DNA from: an uncultured Bartonella sp.
Lineage (GTDB): Bacteria; Pseudomonadota; Alphaproteobacteria; Rhizobiales; Rhizobiaceae
Direction of reading: 5' to 3'
DNA: 64,000 nt
NCBI RefSeq assembly: GCF_946479275.1
Contig: NZ_CAMLFE010000002.1
Coordinates: 348,482-412,481, forward strand
Positions 1 to 11,219 of the stretch are shown here, piece after piece (position 1 is the stretch's first letter; each line of letters begins with the position of its first letter). The notes beneath the pieces are model-generated. The model saw only the letters and a list, made by a program, of their open reading frames with translations. It was not told the DNA's origin and did no database searches. The position numbers and the translations under genes are program-made.

Positions 1-984
1 ATCGTCATAAAGCGGGCGAACGCCCGAATAAGCCCAAACGATAGATTCACGCAAAACCGGCTTGGTGAAATATTCACTTGCTGCCGAACAGATATAATCA
101 ATCTCTTCGTCACTGATATGAACCTTCGCCGGATCGCCTTTGTAGTCGCAATCGGTTGTTCCAATCAGCGTGAAATCTTCCTGATAAGGAATAGCAAAAA
201 CAATCCGGCCATCCTTGTTCTGGAAAATAAAAGCGCGGTCATGTTGATAAAGTTTTGGTACAACAATGTGCGATCCTTTAACCAGACGAACCGGCGGATG
301 ACCTTTAAAGCCCAAAGCATCCTGCAAGACGTGATTAATCCATGGACCCGCCATATTTGCCAGATAATCGGCAGTGACTGTCCACTCTTCACCATTCAAT
401 TTGTTTTTAAGGCCGATTTTCCATTTCTTGCCGTCGGCTTTGAGCGAGACAACTTCGGTGCGCACCATAATATCCGCACCAAGTCTTGCCGCATGACGGG
501 CATTGGCAACAACCAGACGCGCATCGTCAACGCGGGCATCGGAATATTCGAAACCTTTGACAAAACCCGGCTTCAGGGATTCGCTATAGTCTTTGGTAAG
601 ATCAAGAACCTTGGTGCGCCACAATTCCTGATGACGACTTCCCAGATGATCGTAAATGAATAAACCCAAACGCAGCATCCATGCAGGACGCAATCCTTTA
701 TTATAAGGCAATATAAAGCGCAAAGGACGAACAAGATGAGGTGCCATGTGCCAGATCACCTCGCGTTCCATCAATGCTTCTCTCACAAGACGGAAGGCAT
801 ATTGCTCGAGATAGCGCAAGCCACCATGAATGAGCTTGGTAGAAGCACTGGAGGTGCCCGACGCAAGGTCATTCATTTCTGCCAGACCAACGGAATAGCC
901 ACGGCCAACGGCATCTCGGGCGACACCACAACCGTTGACGCCACCACCTATAACAAAAAGATCATAGTGTTTTTCGTTTTTCAT
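1..984 (-). CDS. glpD: Glycerol-3-phosphate dehydrogenase, partial (C-terminus lies outside the window)
   Basis: Absent from the ORF track because it is open to the window edge. Reverse-complement translation from the ATG at 984: MKNEKHYDLFVIGGGVNGCGVARDAVGRGYSVGLAEMNDLASGTSSASTKLIHGGLRYLEQYAFRLVREALMEREV..., with FAD-binding GxGxxG-like and LIHGGLRYLE motifs typical of GlpD. Confidence 0.95.
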   Translation of the reverse strand, partial: MKNEKHYDLFVIGGGVNGCGVARDAVGRGYSVGLAEMNDLASGTSSASTKLIHGGLRYLEQYAFRLVREALMEREVIWHMAPHLVRPLRFILPYNKGLRPAWMLRLGLFIYDHLGSRHQELWRTKVLDLTKDYSESLKPGFVKGFEYSDARVDDARLVVANARHAARLGADIMVRTEVVSLKADGKKWKIGLKNKLNGEEWTVTADYLANMAGPWINHVLQDALGFKGHPPVRLVKGSHIVVPKLYQHDRAFIFQNKDGRIVFAIPYQEDFTLIGTTDCDYKGDPAKVHISDEEIDYICSAASEYFTKPVLRESIVWAYSGVRPLYDD

Positions 985-1772
985 TTAACCGACTTTCGAC
1001 AAGGATGGTTTTCGTTATTCTAAGGATAGAATATGGAAGAAAACAAATGTCAACCGTAAAGCAAAAAAAATCACCAAATCTCCGCATCTCGAAGAAATTG
1101 ATTTCTGATTGAAATCAAAAAACGAAAATATAATGCCGCAAACGCATTATTTTCCAACTACAGATTTAATTCAAGTTGATGTGTTTTAAAACAGAACAAT
1201 TTAAAATTGTATAACAAATTACTTTCGCTTGTCGGTAAGACTCGAAAGCCGGCAAAGTTTATAAAACCATGCGTTGATGCTTCAAAATTTTTTGGCATCA
1301 AACGTTTTGTCCCCCGTTATCCCTCAATGGCATGTGGACAACAACCAACCACGATTTAGCGGAATTTTTATTCTCATTCGGTTTTCAAAAATTCGAAAAC
1401 ATTTTCATATTTTTAAAAAAAGTTCCGACCTCTGGTGAGGCTTCCCCAATAACAAAAGACAGAGGCGGCAATTATCGTGCCGCAGTATTATCTACAAATG
1501 TTGTTGACATTTTTGCATTTGATTAGCGTAAGTGAACAACCACAAGCACCCGTTCAATTCTTGTTTGTCGGACAATTGCGCAAGCGGGTGCTGCGCTTCG
1601 TGTTTTTGGCAACGCAGTCAAAACTTTTTTGCCAAAACAGAAATATCCGGTGTGAGCTTGTTTTTAAATAAAACCGGATGGCCGACAAATTTTCATAACC
1701 GGATATTGGTCGCTCAAGACAGAAAATATCGGATTTATATTGCCGACACTTTTGACAATGGTTTAAAAAAAT

Positions 1773-1798
1773 AAAGGGGCAAATCAGCTTTGCCCCTC
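1773..1798 (-). terminator. Rho-independent terminator downstream of pheT
   Basis: Inverted repeat aggggcaaa..tttgcccct followed on the minus strand by a T-rich run. Confidence 0.6.
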
Positions 1799-1843
1799 AA
1801 TCGTTTTACAAAACTCTTCTCTTTTCCTTTGAGATCAGAAAAA

Positions 1844-4258
1844 CTACTGACGCAATGTTGCTCCAGTCGATTTTGCAACATTCTCAATAATTTTTTTTGC
1901 CAGAGCTTCGATATCTTCGTCAGTCAAAGTGCGTTCATGAGGCTGGATTGCCACTTCGATCGCAATTGATTTCTTGTCTTCACCAAGACTTGCACCCTCG
2001 AAGACATCGAATATCTCGACAGACTGGATCAGCTTTTTATCGGCTCCGCTTGCCGCACGAATGACCGTGGCAGCATTCACAGATTTATCCATAACAAAAG
2101 CAAAATCGCGCCGTATCATCTGATATGGCGACAGCACCAAAGGCGGGCGTGTTTTGGTTGCCTTCTTGCGCGGTTCGGGAATACGGTCAATATAGACTTC
2201 AAAACCGCACAATGGTCCGGCTACATCGAGTTCCTCAAGCGTATCGGGGTGGAATTCGCCAAACGTACCAAGAATAATCTTCGGCCCCAATTTGATAACG
2301 CCCGAACGCCCCGGATGATACCATTCAGGCGCACCCGCTTCTATCTGCACCTTTGAAGCATCAAGTCCGCAAGCGTCGAGCACACAAAGTGCATCGGCCT
2401 TGGCATCAAACACATCAACCGGTTTGGCAGAACCGGCCCAAAAACGTCCTGAACCGTCAAGCTTGTAAGTACCACGGCGGATACCGCCAGCAACGCGTCT
2501 TTGTGTCTCGGGCGTATTGCCTTCAAAGGTTGCCGAGATTTCAAATAGGCCGAGATCGGGAATGCCACGATCGGCATTGCGCTGGGCAGCCGCAATCAAT
2601 CCGGGAAGCAGTGAAGGACGCATATCCGACATATCGGCAGCAATCGGGTTCAAAAGTTTCAATTCGGGCTTGCCGCCGCCAAATGCCTTGGCCTGTTTTT
2701 CCGAAATGAAAGACCATGTGATTGCTTCCATCAAGCCCCGACAAGCCAGAGCACGACGTGCGGAACGCTGCCTGATCTGGATTGTCGTCAAAATCTGCCC
2801 GCTCACAGAAGACGGCCGTTCCAAAGGTTCCGGCTTGATATTGTTCAAACCATGAATGCGCATAACCTCTTCGACGAGATCGGCCTTGCCATCGATATCG
2901 GGTCGCCATGTTGGTACTTTCACCGTGACAACATCACCTTTGCCTTCCACAACAAAGCCGAGGTGCTGCAATATGGTTGTTGCAGCTTCATGGCTTAATT
3001 CCAGACCGGTCAATCTCTTGATTTCGGCAAACGGGAAGCGGATCACCTTTTTTTCGATACTCTGCGCGCCGATTGTATGGGCTTTTGAAGGCTTGCCACC
3101 AGAAAGTTTCATAGCCATTTCGGTGGCAAAGGCAAGTCCCGGTTCCATAAATTCCGGATCGACACCACGTTCAAAACGATAACGTGCATCCGAAACAATG
3201 CCGAGAGAGCGCCCCGTTGCAGCAACATTGCGCGGATCCCACAAAGCCGATTCAATGATAACATTTTTCGTGTTTTCATCGCATCCTGTTGCCTCGCCGC
3301 CCATTATGCCACCGATAGATTCAACACCATTGTCATCGGCAATAACGCAATTATCCGGCCCCAAATCATATTCTTTGCCGTTAAGGGCAAGGAGTTTATC
3401 ACCCTTGCGCCCACGACGGACGGTGAGTTTTCCTTTTACTTTATCGGCATCAAAAACATGGAGCGGACGGCCGAGATCGACTGTGATGTAATTGGTCATG
3501 TCGACAAGCGCATTGATCGGGCGCAACCCGATAGCAGTGAGACGGCGTTGCATCCATTTGGGTGACTGGACATTGTTAACATCGCGAATTTCACGCCATG
3601 AAAAGCCGAGACAGAAAGGTGCTGTATCACCAAAATCAAGCGACACGGTTACCGATGGCTCTCCTTCGCCGGAAATAGAAGGAACTTGAAGCGGCTTCAA
3701 TTTGCCGATGCCACTTGCTGCAAGATCGCGGGCAATGCCATAAACACCTGTACAATCCGGCCGGTTCGGCGTGAGGCCGACATCAATAAGCGGGTCGTTC
3801 AGACCATAAAAGGCTGCAAATGATTTGCCGACAGGTGCATCGGAGCCGAGTTCGATAATGCCGTTATGTTCATTTGAAAGTTCAAGCTCGCGTTCGGAAC
3901 ACATCATGCCGAAACTTTCGACACCACGGATTTTTCCGACCGACAAAGTAACATCAAGCCCCGGAATATAAGCTCCCGGAGGAGCGAAAACCCCGATCAA
4001 CCCCGCTTTTGCATTCGGTGCACCACAAACCACCTGAAGTGGCTTATCCCCGCCAGTATCAACGGTCAAAATCTGTAAATGATCTGAATCCGGATGTTTT
4101 TTAGCTGTCAAAACTTTGGCAATTACAAATACATCAAAGCTTTTACGGTCATCGACGCTATCAACCTCAAGGCCGATATCGGTAAGCCGGTCACAAATCT
4201 CGCCGAGCGATGCGTCTGTCTCCAGATGATCCTTCAACCAGGACAAAGTAAATTTCAT
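1844..4258 (-). CDS. pheT: Phenylalanyl-tRNA synthetase beta subunit
   Basis: 804 aa; N-terminal tRNA-binding/EMAP-like domain, B3/B4 and B5 domains, C-terminal anticodon-binding domain; adjacent to pheS. Confidence 0.97.
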   Translation of the reverse strand: MKFTLSWLKDHLETDASLGEICDRLTDIGLEVDSVDDRKSFDVFVIAKVLTAKKHPDSDHLQILTVDTGGDKPLQVVCGAPNAKAGLIGVFAPPGAYIPGLDVTLSVGKIRGVESFGMMCSERELELSNEHNGIIELGSDAPVGKSFAAFYGLNDPLIDVGLTPNRPDCTGVYGIARDLAASGIGKLKPLQVPSISGEGEPSVTVSLDFGDTAPFCLGFSWREIRDVNNVQSPKWMQRRLTAIGLRPINALVDMTNYITVDLGRPLHVFDADKVKGKLTVRRGRKGDKLLALNGKEYDLGPDNCVIADDNGVESIGGIMGGEATGCDENTKNVIIESALWDPRNVAATGRSLGIVSDARYRFERGVDPEFMEPGLAFATEMAMKLSGGKPSKAHTIGAQSIEKKVIRFPFAEIKRLTGLELSHEAATTILQHLGFVVEGKGDVVTVKVPTWRPDIDGKADLVEEVMRIHGLNNIKPEPLERPSSVSGQILTTIQIRQRSARRALACRGLMEAITWSFISEKQAKAFGGGKPELKLLNPIAADMSDMRPSLLPGLIAAAQRNADRGIPDLGLFEISATFEGNTPETQRRVAGGIRRGTYKLDGSGRFWAGSAKPVDVFDAKADALCVLDACGLDASKVQIEAGAPEWYHPGRSGVIKLGPKIILGTFGEFHPDTLEELDVAGPLCGFEVYIDRIPEPRKKATKTRPPLVLSPYQMIRRDFAFVMDKSVNAATVIRAASGADKKLIQSVEIFDVFEGASLGEDKKSIAIEVAIQPHERTLTDEDIEALAKKIIENVAKSTGATLRQ

Positions 4259-4300
4259 TGTTCAAAACCTCTTTTCAAAACGCAAGACGCGGGTGTGAGT

Positions 4301-5386
4301 TTATGAATTGCTGAGACCGCCAAAAAGCGTCGGCACATCAAGCGGACGGAAACCATAATGTTCGATCCAGCGTATGTCAGCATCAAAAAATGCACGCAGA
4401 TCCGGCATGCCATATTTCAACATGGCGATACGGTCAATTCCCATTCCCCAGGCAAAGCCCTGATATTCATCCGGATCGAAACCGACATTTTTCAACACAT
4501 TCGGGTGCACCATGCCGCAGCCCAATATTTCGAGCCAGTCATTGCCCTCGCCGAATTTTACTTCTGTACCGGAGCGGTCACATTGAATATCGACTTCCAT
4601 AGACGGTTCGGTGAAAGGAAAGAACGAAGGGCGAAAACGCATCTTCAACGAAGGTACTTCAAAAAACGCCTTACAGAATTCTTCATGCACCCACATAATA
4701 TTGGCAATGGTCGACTTTTTATCGACAACCAGCCCTTCTACCTGATGGAACATCGGCGAATGGGTGGCATCCGAATCCATACGATAGGTTTTTCCCGGAA
4801 TGATAATGCGAATTGGGGGTTTTTGTTTTTCCATCGTACGAACCTGAACAGGCGATGTATGCGTGCGCAAAAGCCGCTTTTCACCTTTCTCGTCGGGATT
4901 GAAAAAGAAGGTATCATGCATTTCGCGGGCAGGATGGCCTTCCGGAAAATTGAGTGCGGTAAAGTTATAATAATCGGTCTCGATATCCGGCCCTTCGGCA
5001 ATGGAAAAGCCCATATCGGCGTAAATTGCGGTAATCTCGTCAATCACCTGCGAAATAGGGTGGATACGACCTCGCGCTTCAGGTGAAAGGCGAACCGGCA
5101 ATGTAACATCGACTGTTTCGTTTTTAAGCCGCGCCTCCGTTGCTGCACGCTTCAGTGCCGTGCGTTTTTCACCCAGAAGCTCTAAAACCCGATTTTTCAA
5201 ACCGTTTATCACCGGTCCGGCTTTCTGGCGCTCCTCGGCACTCATACCACCGAGGCTTTTAAGTTTTTCCGAAACACTGCCCTTTTTCCCGAGGGCGCTG
5301 ACACGCACTGCTTCCAGTGCCTGCTCGTCTTGTGCAGCGTCGATTGCCGCACAGATTTCTTTTTCCAGACTATCAATGTCGTTCAT
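4301..5386 (-). CDS. pheS: Phenylalanyl-tRNA synthetase alpha subunit
   Basis: 361 aa; class II motifs, e.g. [39 protein letters not shown]. Confidence 0.97.
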   Translation of the reverse strand: MNDIDSLEKEICAAIDAAQDEQALEAVRVSALGKKGSVSEKLKSLGGMSAEERQKAGPVINGLKNRVLELLGEKRTALKRAATEARLKNETVDVTLPVRLSPEARGRIHPISQVIDEITAIYADMGFSIAEGPDIETDYYNFTALNFPEGHPAREMHDTFFFNPDEKGEKRLLRTHTSPVQVRTMEKQKPPIRIIIPGKTYRMDSDATHSPMFHQVEGLVVDKKSTIANIMWVHEEFCKAFFEVPSLKMRFRPSFFPFTEPSMEVDIQCDRSGTEVKFGEGNDWLEILGCGMVHPNVLKNVGFDPDEYQGFAWGMGIDRIAMLKYGMPDLRAFFDADIRWIEHYGFRPLDVPTLFGGLSNS

Positions 5387-5401
5387 GTCTTTGCCTGTTC
5401 T

Positions 5402-6223
5402 TTAAAGTGGATGTCTGTTTTTCAAATTGGAAGAAAGAAACTCCGTTGCGCTTAACATACGTTTGCCATCACCACCAAGGTAAATAAACCGTGCCAATTT
5501 TAACGGAGTGATAAAAATAGAAAAAAACCGCACAATTTTTTCAAGCTGTTTCAAGGTCTCCGGTGAAACTTGCTTTTTCCACGCGTCAAAAGCAGCATTA
5601 TCGGTTTTGTTTTTTTCAAGTGATTGCGCCGACACTTGAAAAAATAATAACCACGCATCACGCGCCTGAGCTGTAGGAATTGGCATCACTGCTTCCGGTT
5701 CTTCCTCGAAATCGAAAAAACCAAGTTCATCTCCCGCCATAAACATATCACGCGGATGCGGCCTGCCGTGGACGAGTCCTGCGTGATGCACTTTGCCTAA
5801 AGCTTCACCGCATTGAACCAATAATTTTTCGTGTGCGTCAACATCGTTCTTTTTCAAAAAATCAAGGCGTTTTTGCACAGTTTGACCAACATCGGAAATC
5901 ATCAAAGCCGATCCATCGACAGCAAGAATTTCGGGAACAGCGATACCTGCCTTCCTGAACTTTTCAATTTTGCGTATTTCCTGCTCGTTCATGGCAAGGG
6001 CGTCACGCAATGGCGACGATTTCATGAAAGCTGCCGGTAATAAAAAAGATAAACTGCCATGAAGCCGCTTGCCCCATGGGCGTTTTTCAATTCCCTGTCG
6101 TTTGATCCAGACCTTTTTGCCCTCACGCATGGCACTGGCAATGCGCTTTCCCTCACAAGAATGAAAAAGCTTCTTGTCAGAATCGCTCAGTGGCTCAGTT
6201 GTGAAAGGTTTTATCTCGCTCAT
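5402..6223 (-). CDS. BUD32/WaaP/InaA-like small kinase
   Basis: 273 aa; GKVHHAGLVHGRPHPRDMF catalytic-loop-like segment followed by LGFFDFEEEP (metal-binding DFE-like). Confidence 0.65.
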   Translation of the reverse strand: MSEIKPFTTEPLSDSDKKLFHSCEGKRIASAMREGKKVWIKRQGIEKRPWGKRLHGSLSFLLPAAFMKSSPLRDALAMNEQEIRKIEKFRKAGIAVPEILAVDGSALMISDVGQTVQKRLDFLKKNDVDAHEKLLVQCGEALGKVHHAGLVHGRPHPRDMFMAGDELGFFDFEEEPEAVMPIPTAQARDAWLLFFQVSAQSLEKNKTDNAAFDAWKKQVSPETLKQLEKIVRFFSIFITPLKLARFIYLGGDGKRMLSATEFLSSNLKNRHPL

Positions 6224-6233
6224 AACGCCTCAA

Positions 6234-6275
6234 AAACAAAAACCCGCAACCGGCTTCAACCAGTGCGGGTTCCGA
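6234..6275 (-). terminator. Rho-independent terminator downstream of rplT
   Basis: Minus strand aacccgcactggttgaagccggttgcgggtttttgttttt. Confidence 0.7.
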
Positions 6276-6310
6276 AAGAATGTTCTGTTTTTTAAAGGAA
6301 CGCGACCGGC

Positions 6311-6712
6311 TTACTTGACGGCGCCTTCAAAAGCATTCGGTGTGGTTTTCTTCAAATATTCCAACGCCTTTTTAGCCGAAGCAACAAGCTTGGAGAATGT
6401 TGCAGGCTCATGAATAGCAATATCTGAAAGAACCTTGCGGTCGATCTCGATTCCTGCCTTGGCAAGACCGTCAATGAAACGGCCATAGGTCAAGCCCTCA
6501 AGACGGACAGCAGCATTGATACGCTGGATCCACAATGCACGAAAACTGCGCTTGCGATTTTTGCGATCGCGATAGGCATATTGCCGTGAACGGTCGACAG
6601 CAGCTTTGGCTGTACGGATTGTATTTTTACGACGTCCGTAAAAACCTTCAGCAAGTTTGATAACTTTTTTGTGTTTGGCGTGTGCAGTTACGCCGCGTTT
6701 TACGCGTGCCAT
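6311..6712 (-). CDS. rplT: 50S ribosomal protein L20
   Basis: [42 protein letters not shown]. Confidence 0.98.
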   Translation of the reverse strand: MARVKRGVTAHAKHKKVIKLAEGFYGRRKNTIRTAKAAVDRSRQYAYRDRKNRKRSFRALWIQRINAAVRLEGLTYGRFIDGLAKAGIEIDRKVLSDIAIHEPATFSKLVASAKKALEYLKKTTPNAFEGAVK

Positions 6713-6738
6713 GTCATAATCTCCTTAAGAGCTAACTT

Positions 6739-6942
6739 TTAAAGGCCGTTCGGCAAATAGTTTTTGATGATTTTCTTGGCGTCAGGAGCACCAAGAACCA
6801 TGGTGCCACGTGCATCACGCAAAAACTGGTTGGAACGTTTGATCATGCCATGCTGCTTGCCTGCGGCAGCTGCCTTGATTTTGCCTGTGGCGGTAATCTT
6901 GAACCGCTTTTTGGCAGCCGATTTGGTCTTCATTTTGGGCAT
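6739..6942 (-). CDS. rpmI: 50S ribosomal protein L35
   Basis: [37 protein letters not shown]. Confidence 0.98.
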   Translation of the reverse strand: MPKMKTKSAAKKRFKITATGKIKAAAAGKQHGMIKRSNQFLRDARGTMVLGAPDAKKIIKNYLPNGL

Positions 6943-7079
6943 TTTGCTTCTCCATTGTTGTGATTAATGTTCGTGCTGACCAAAGTACGAACAAGCATAA
7001 AAGTCGTCACGGCATGCCCTGCCGGACGGCTTGAACTGAGCTCTCATAAAACACGGCCTCGCAAATAGCAAGCAGACTT

Positions 7080-8138
7080 TTATGTAAAAAACTTTTTTTC
7101 ATGGCGCAAAAGCCAGTCTTTGCGACATAAACCCCCAGCATAACCGGTAAGCGAACCATCCGCCCCGATTACCCTATGACAGGGGATGATAATTGCAATC
7201 TGGTTTTGTCCGTTAGCCCGCGCCACCGCCCGCATAGCTGTAGGTCTATCCAATGCGCGCGCCAATTCACTATAAGAGCGTGTCTCCCCCGCCGGTATTT
7301 GACGCAAAGCCTCCCAGACAAGCGGTGCAAAACCACCTGCAACTTTGGCAAGCGGTGTTTCAAAATGGCAGCTTTTTCCTTGATAATAATCGGCTAACTC
7401 AGCTTCTACCTTGTCGATCACGGCTGTTCTTTCAAAGCTGATGGACGAGCGGGTGACTGCCTGCAATTTCTTGAGCTCTGTCAACAGCCCCTTACGGTCG
7501 AAAAACTCCAACAGATGCAAGACATGTTGGTCACTAACGGCAAGCATTTCACCTATCGGTGTTTCAATCCATGCCGCTTTTAGAAGGGTACGGTTTTGTA
7601 TGGCTTTTGGTGGATGCCCGATGAGCTTAAGAATTGCTTCACGAAAACCGCTGCCCGAATCGTAACCGGCAGAAAGTTGTGCTTCGATTACCGGTTGACC
7701 GTGTGAAAGCAGCGCTGCACCACGGCTTGCTCTTTTCAAGCGCGCGAATTCGAGAAACGTCATGCCTATCTGGCGCTTGAAAATGCGCCGCACCGTGGAA
7801 GGGTCAAATCCCATCCGTACAATATCGTCTTCCGACCATATGTGATCGGGATTTTCATCAAGTCTTGCCATCAAATTACGAAAAAGCGGATCAACGTGAC
7901 CACCTGCTTCGAGCGGATGGCATTTCTGGCAAGGTCGATAGCCCTGTTCGAGACATGCCGCCGCACTGTCACAAAAAAAGACATTTTCTCGCTTGGGCTT
8001 TCGCGCCGGACACGATAGACGACAAAAAATACCTGTCGTTGTCACGCAAACAAAGACATGCCCGTCATAGGAGCGATCACGGTTGATCAGAGCTTCATAA
8101 AGCTGGTCTGTATTATTGGTTAGAAGTGTCATGGCCAT
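7080..8138 (-). CDS. ada: Bifunctional Ada: alkylphosphotriester-sensing AdaA/AraC plus O6-alkylguanine-DNA alkyltransferase
   Basis: N-terminal Cys cluster (FCRLSCPARKPKRENVFF..CQKC), AraC-type HTH, C-terminal IPCHRVIG active site. Confidence 0.92.
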   Translation of the reverse strand: MAMTLLTNNTDQLYEALINRDRSYDGHVFVCVTTTGIFCRLSCPARKPKRENVFFCDSAAACLEQGYRPCQKCHPLEAGGHVDPLFRNLMARLDENPDHIWSEDDIVRMGFDPSTVRRIFKRQIGMTFLEFARLKRASRGAALLSHGQPVIEAQLSAGYDSGSGFREAILKLIGHPPKAIQNRTLLKAAWIETPIGEMLAVSDQHVLHLLEFFDRKGLLTELKKLQAVTRSSISFERTAVIDKVEAELADYYQGKSCHFETPLAKVAGGFAPLVWEALRQIPAGETRSYSELARALDRPTAMRAVARANGQNQIAIIIPCHRVIGADGSLTGYAGGLCRKDWLLRHEKKFFT

Positions 8139-8337
8139 TTATATAAGCCCAAAAAAACAATTGTGCGCCGAAAAACGGGCGTCCATTTTATGCAATCTAA
8201 AAACGTGAACCGGCCAAGACTGTCTGCCATTTAACCGGCATTTCAAACGATCCCGATCAACTAAAGAGATAATATATAGTTTTTGTCTTTTCATCGGCTA
8301 TCCGGATTGCCCCGTTGCCGAATTAACTTTTTGGCCG

Positions 8338-9078
8338 TTAAACGGGAACCGGAGCACCATTGCCTTTCACTTCAACAAGTGGTGCAGGAATAGAACTTGT
8401 TTTAATGGCTGCTTTGCAAATATCGGCAATAATACAATGCACACAATCCGGTTTACGGGCTTTACAGATGTAACGCCCATGTAAAATCAGCCAATGATGG
8501 GCGTGGCGCATATATTTTTCGGGTATTATTTTGACAAGTTTTTTTTCTACCTCTTCGGGGGTCTTCCCCGGTGCCAGTTCTGTCCGGTTAGAAAACCGGA
8601 AAATATGGGTGTCGACAGCCATGGTCGGCTGGTTGAAAGCAACATTAAGCACAACATTTGCAGTTTTACGCCCGACACCTGGAAGTGACATCAGGGCTTC
8701 TCTGGTATCAGGCACTTTGCCGCCATATTTTTCGTTCAATATTTTTGAAAGTGCATAGACATTTTTGGCTTTTGCCCGCCACAGGCCGATCGTGCGGATA
8801 TAGCGGGCAATCCCGTCTTCTCCGAGAGCAGCCATTTTTTCGGGCGTATCGGCAACAGCAAAAAGCGGCTTTGTTGCTTTGTTCACGCTTGCATCTGTCG
8901 CTTGTGCCGACAAAACCACCGCCACAAGCAAAGTGAACGGACTTTCATAGACAAGATCGCTTCTCGGATTTGGTCGCTGAACCGAAAAACGGCGAAAAAT
9001 TTCTTTGATTTCCTCGGCTTTATAAGCAGTTCCCGCTATTTTCCTAACTTTTGACCTTTCAGCCTTCACACCCGTCAT
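8338..9078 (-). CDS. nth: Endonuclease III
   Basis: LPGVGRKTANVVLN HhH motif; C-x6-C-x2-C-x5-C FeS cluster (CKARKPDCVHCIIADIC). Confidence 0.96.
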   Translation of the reverse strand: MTGVKAERSKVRKIAGTAYKAEEIKEIFRRFSVQRPNPRSDLVYESPFTLLVAVVLSAQATDASVNKATKPLFAVADTPEKMAALGEDGIARYIRTIGLWRAKAKNVYALSKILNEKYGGKVPDTREALMSLPGVGRKTANVVLNVAFNQPTMAVDTHIFRFSNRTELAPGKTPEEVEKKLVKIIPEKYMRHAHHWLILHGRYICKARKPDCVHCIIADICKAAIKTSSIPAPLVEVKGNGAPVPV

Positions 9079-9096
9079 TCGCTTTTAAAAACCTGT

Positions 9097-9125
9097 CTTG
9101 AACTTCGATCTTGAAATTTCCATAT
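9097..9125 (+). promoter_or_regulatory. Candidate RpoH (sigma-32)-type heat-shock promoter for hsp20
   Basis: CTTGAA - 17 nt - CCATAT upstream of the Hsp20 ATG (9194). Confidence 0.5.
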
Positions 9126-9193
9126 AACAACTAAAGACAGAAAATGCCAAAACGGGTTTTCTGTTCAATAGTCGCTTCGAAGAGGACTACCTT

Positions 9194-9622
9194 ATGACAC
9201 GCATGACACCTTTTTCCAACCCGTTGCTGTTAGGCTTCGAAACAATGGAAAAGACGCTCGACCGTTTGAATAAATCGGGCGATGGCTATCCTCCTTATAA
9301 CATTGTGCGTTTGTCCGGTGAGGAACCAAATGAACGACTGCGAATTACGTTGGCAGTCGCCGGTTTCACGCCGGAAGACCTTGATGTTACTGTAGAGGAT
9401 AATCAGCTTATTATCCGCGGTCGGCAAGCTGACGATGAGGAATTCGAATATCTGCATAGAGGTATTGCCTCACGCCAATTCCAGCGGGCTTTTGTGCTGG
9501 CAGATGGAATAAAGGTAGGGGCTGCAGAGCTTAAAAACGGCTTGCTTTCGATAGACCTTGAAAGACCGGCTCCAGAGAAGCGCGTCAAACGCATTACGAT
9601 CAGTGCCATAGACGACGAGTAA
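9194..9622 (+). CDS. Small heat-shock protein, Hsp20/alpha-crystallin family
   Basis: ERLRITLAVAGFTPEDLDVTVEDNQLIIRGRQ..., IbpA-like. Confidence 0.93.
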   Translation: MTRMTPFSNPLLLGFETMEKTLDRLNKSGDGYPPYNIVRLSGEEPNERLRITLAVAGFTPEDLDVTVEDNQLIIRGRQADDEEFEYLHRGIASRQFQRAFVLADGIKVGAAELKNGLLSIDLERPAPEKRVKRITISAIDDE

Positions 9623-9888
9623 TGCGACAGGAGAAGAAAATGAAAAACGAAAAATCTTTGTCCATGCAGGAATTTGCTTTACTGGGTGAAGGCGAACTCG
9701 CCTATCTGCGCAAAATTCGTACTGATGAATTAAGCAAAAAATTTCCTAATATGCCACCAATGACACCTGGCATCTCTTTATGGGCTTTGTTCGGAGCAGG
9801 CGGTGAGCCAATTATCCTTTCTGATGTCCGCGCCAAGGCTCTGGAGGGCGCAAACGATCAGGAATTGAAAACGGTTACTTTGCAATAG
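9622..9888 (+). CDS. DUF1150 family protein
   Basis: Stop/start region of hsp20 overlaps; LGEGELAYLRKIRTDELSKKFP...LWALFGAGGEPIILSDVRAKAL matches the family I recall downstream of hsp20 in Rhizobiales. Confidence 0.8.
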   Translation: MRQEKKMKNEKSLSMQEFALLGEGELAYLRKIRTDELSKKFPNMPPMTPGISLWALFGAGGEPIILSDVRAKALEGANDQELKTVTLQ

Positions 9889-10199
9889 AACTCTTCTTCA
9901 GAGAATGTTTTTATTTTTTGAAGCTGAAAAATCGGAATCGGGTCTGTTCATCTGTTTTGGCAAAATTTGAATTTTGCCATATAACTTGAAAGAATTGTGC
10001 CCGATTTTTCGTTATTTGTTCAAGAACTGATAGCGAATGGTCTTCCAATTCAATCCGTTTTGCCTGTCCAATTCATTAGGTTTCATGAATCCTATTTTTT
10101 CGTTGCTGGTCTTGTTTTGGCCGCCCAAGGCACTCGCTCTTCACCGTTAAAAGCTCCCTTCGGTCGGAGTTAAAATGGAACGGGAAGCATTTGATAAAT

Positions 10200-10480
10200 G
10201 CCTTCCAACGGGAAAATTCATCTCGAATCGGAAGATATATTTATGTATATACATTTCCTTAACACAAGAATAACAAATTTAAATTTAACATATAAATATA
10301 TTTAATATAAATTTATTCATGATTTTAAAATTATTATACATAATTTAAATTTATAAATAATTTAACATTTTAATTATTTAATTTTTAAAATTTATATTTA
10401 TATAATTAATTTTATCATATAAAAATTCGTATAATTATTTTTTATATTTAAATACGAGATATAATTATTTTGTTTTCTGG
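10200..10480. other. Extremely AT-rich noncoding block
   Basis: Almost uninterrupted A/T (e.g. aaatttaaatttaacatataaatatatttaatataaattta); no supported ORF. Confidence 0.8.
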
Positions 10481-10723
10481 AAGATTTTAGCACCCCTTTA
10501 TCAAAACCGTTTTCTACTTGGCACGAAGGATTTTTCCTCTTTCAATATTTGTGAGAAGTGTTTAATGATAAAGACGTTTCTAGCGCTTTTCATTTAATGT
10601 AGTAAATTTTTCTCTACTTTATAGAATAACAGCTATTATGAAAAACGTTAAAAATGCGATTTATCAGCTTACAGCACGGTGCGAGATGCCTTTTATAAGC
10701 GGAATCGTGACGAGGGGGTCGTT

Positions 10724-11185
10724 TTGCGAAAACAAGCCATTGTAGCTTTTCTTATTTTTACTGTAGTCGGTGGTATCGGGTTATGCGTTTGTCGTTGTAT
10801 GACAAACTATTTTTTATATTCACGTTTTTTCAATGACCGTTTTATTCTCGATATGATGGAAAATTTCAGTAGTATCGCGGCCATATTATTCTATCTTGCG
10901 GAAAATCTTTTGGAAGCTGCCGTTTTTTCGATTTTTCCCGTGGTCTATCTTTACCAGTTAAAAAGATTGCCGATAGTATTTGTAATGTCCTATTCGGGAG
11001 CTATTTATCTGATCGGTGCAATTGGCGTTGCTTTCTATCTTAATCTTGCGCGTGTTACATTGCCGCTCAATTCAATTCTCGTTTACGTGTTACTGACGCC
11101 ATTTCTTTATATTATTGTGCCAATCTGGTTTGCATATTTGGTCTATTATATTTATTGGCTTGCACGCACCGAAATGAAAACTTAA
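10724..11185 (+). CDS. Integral membrane protein of unknown function (TTG start after gaggggg RBS; track ORF begins at 10679)
   Basis: Several hydrophobic segments; RBS-like gaggggg just upstream of in-frame TTG. Confidence 0.6.
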   Translation: MRKQAIVAFLIFTVVGGIGLCVCRCMTNYFLYSRFFNDRFILDMMENFSSIAAILFYLAENLLEAAVFSIFPVVYLYQLKRLPIVFVMSYSGAIYLIGAIGVAFYLNLARVTLPLNSILVYVLLTPFLYIIVPIWFAYLVYYIYWLARTEMKT

Positions 11186-11219
11186 AAGTCATCTTACAAT
11201 TTGATGACTTGTGAGCGTT

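Noticed and set aside
118-1023. Plus-strand ORFs 118..663 and 736..1023
   Set aside because: Antisense to glpD, which is missing from the ORF track only because it runs off the window edge.
1332-1774. Three overlapping short ORFs in the glpD-pheT gap
   Set aside because: No coding-like composition, RBS or recognisable motif.
2341-3689. Multiple ORFs antisense or shifted within pheT (2341..2595, 2353..2709, 2517..2855, 2856..3182, 3198..3491 etc.)
   Set aside because: They lie wholly within a clear pheT gene and have Arg/Ser/Pro-rich shadow-ORF composition.
4358-5086. 242-aa plus-strand ORF opposite pheS
   Set aside because: Antisense shadow of a well-supported essential gene; no RBS or domain.
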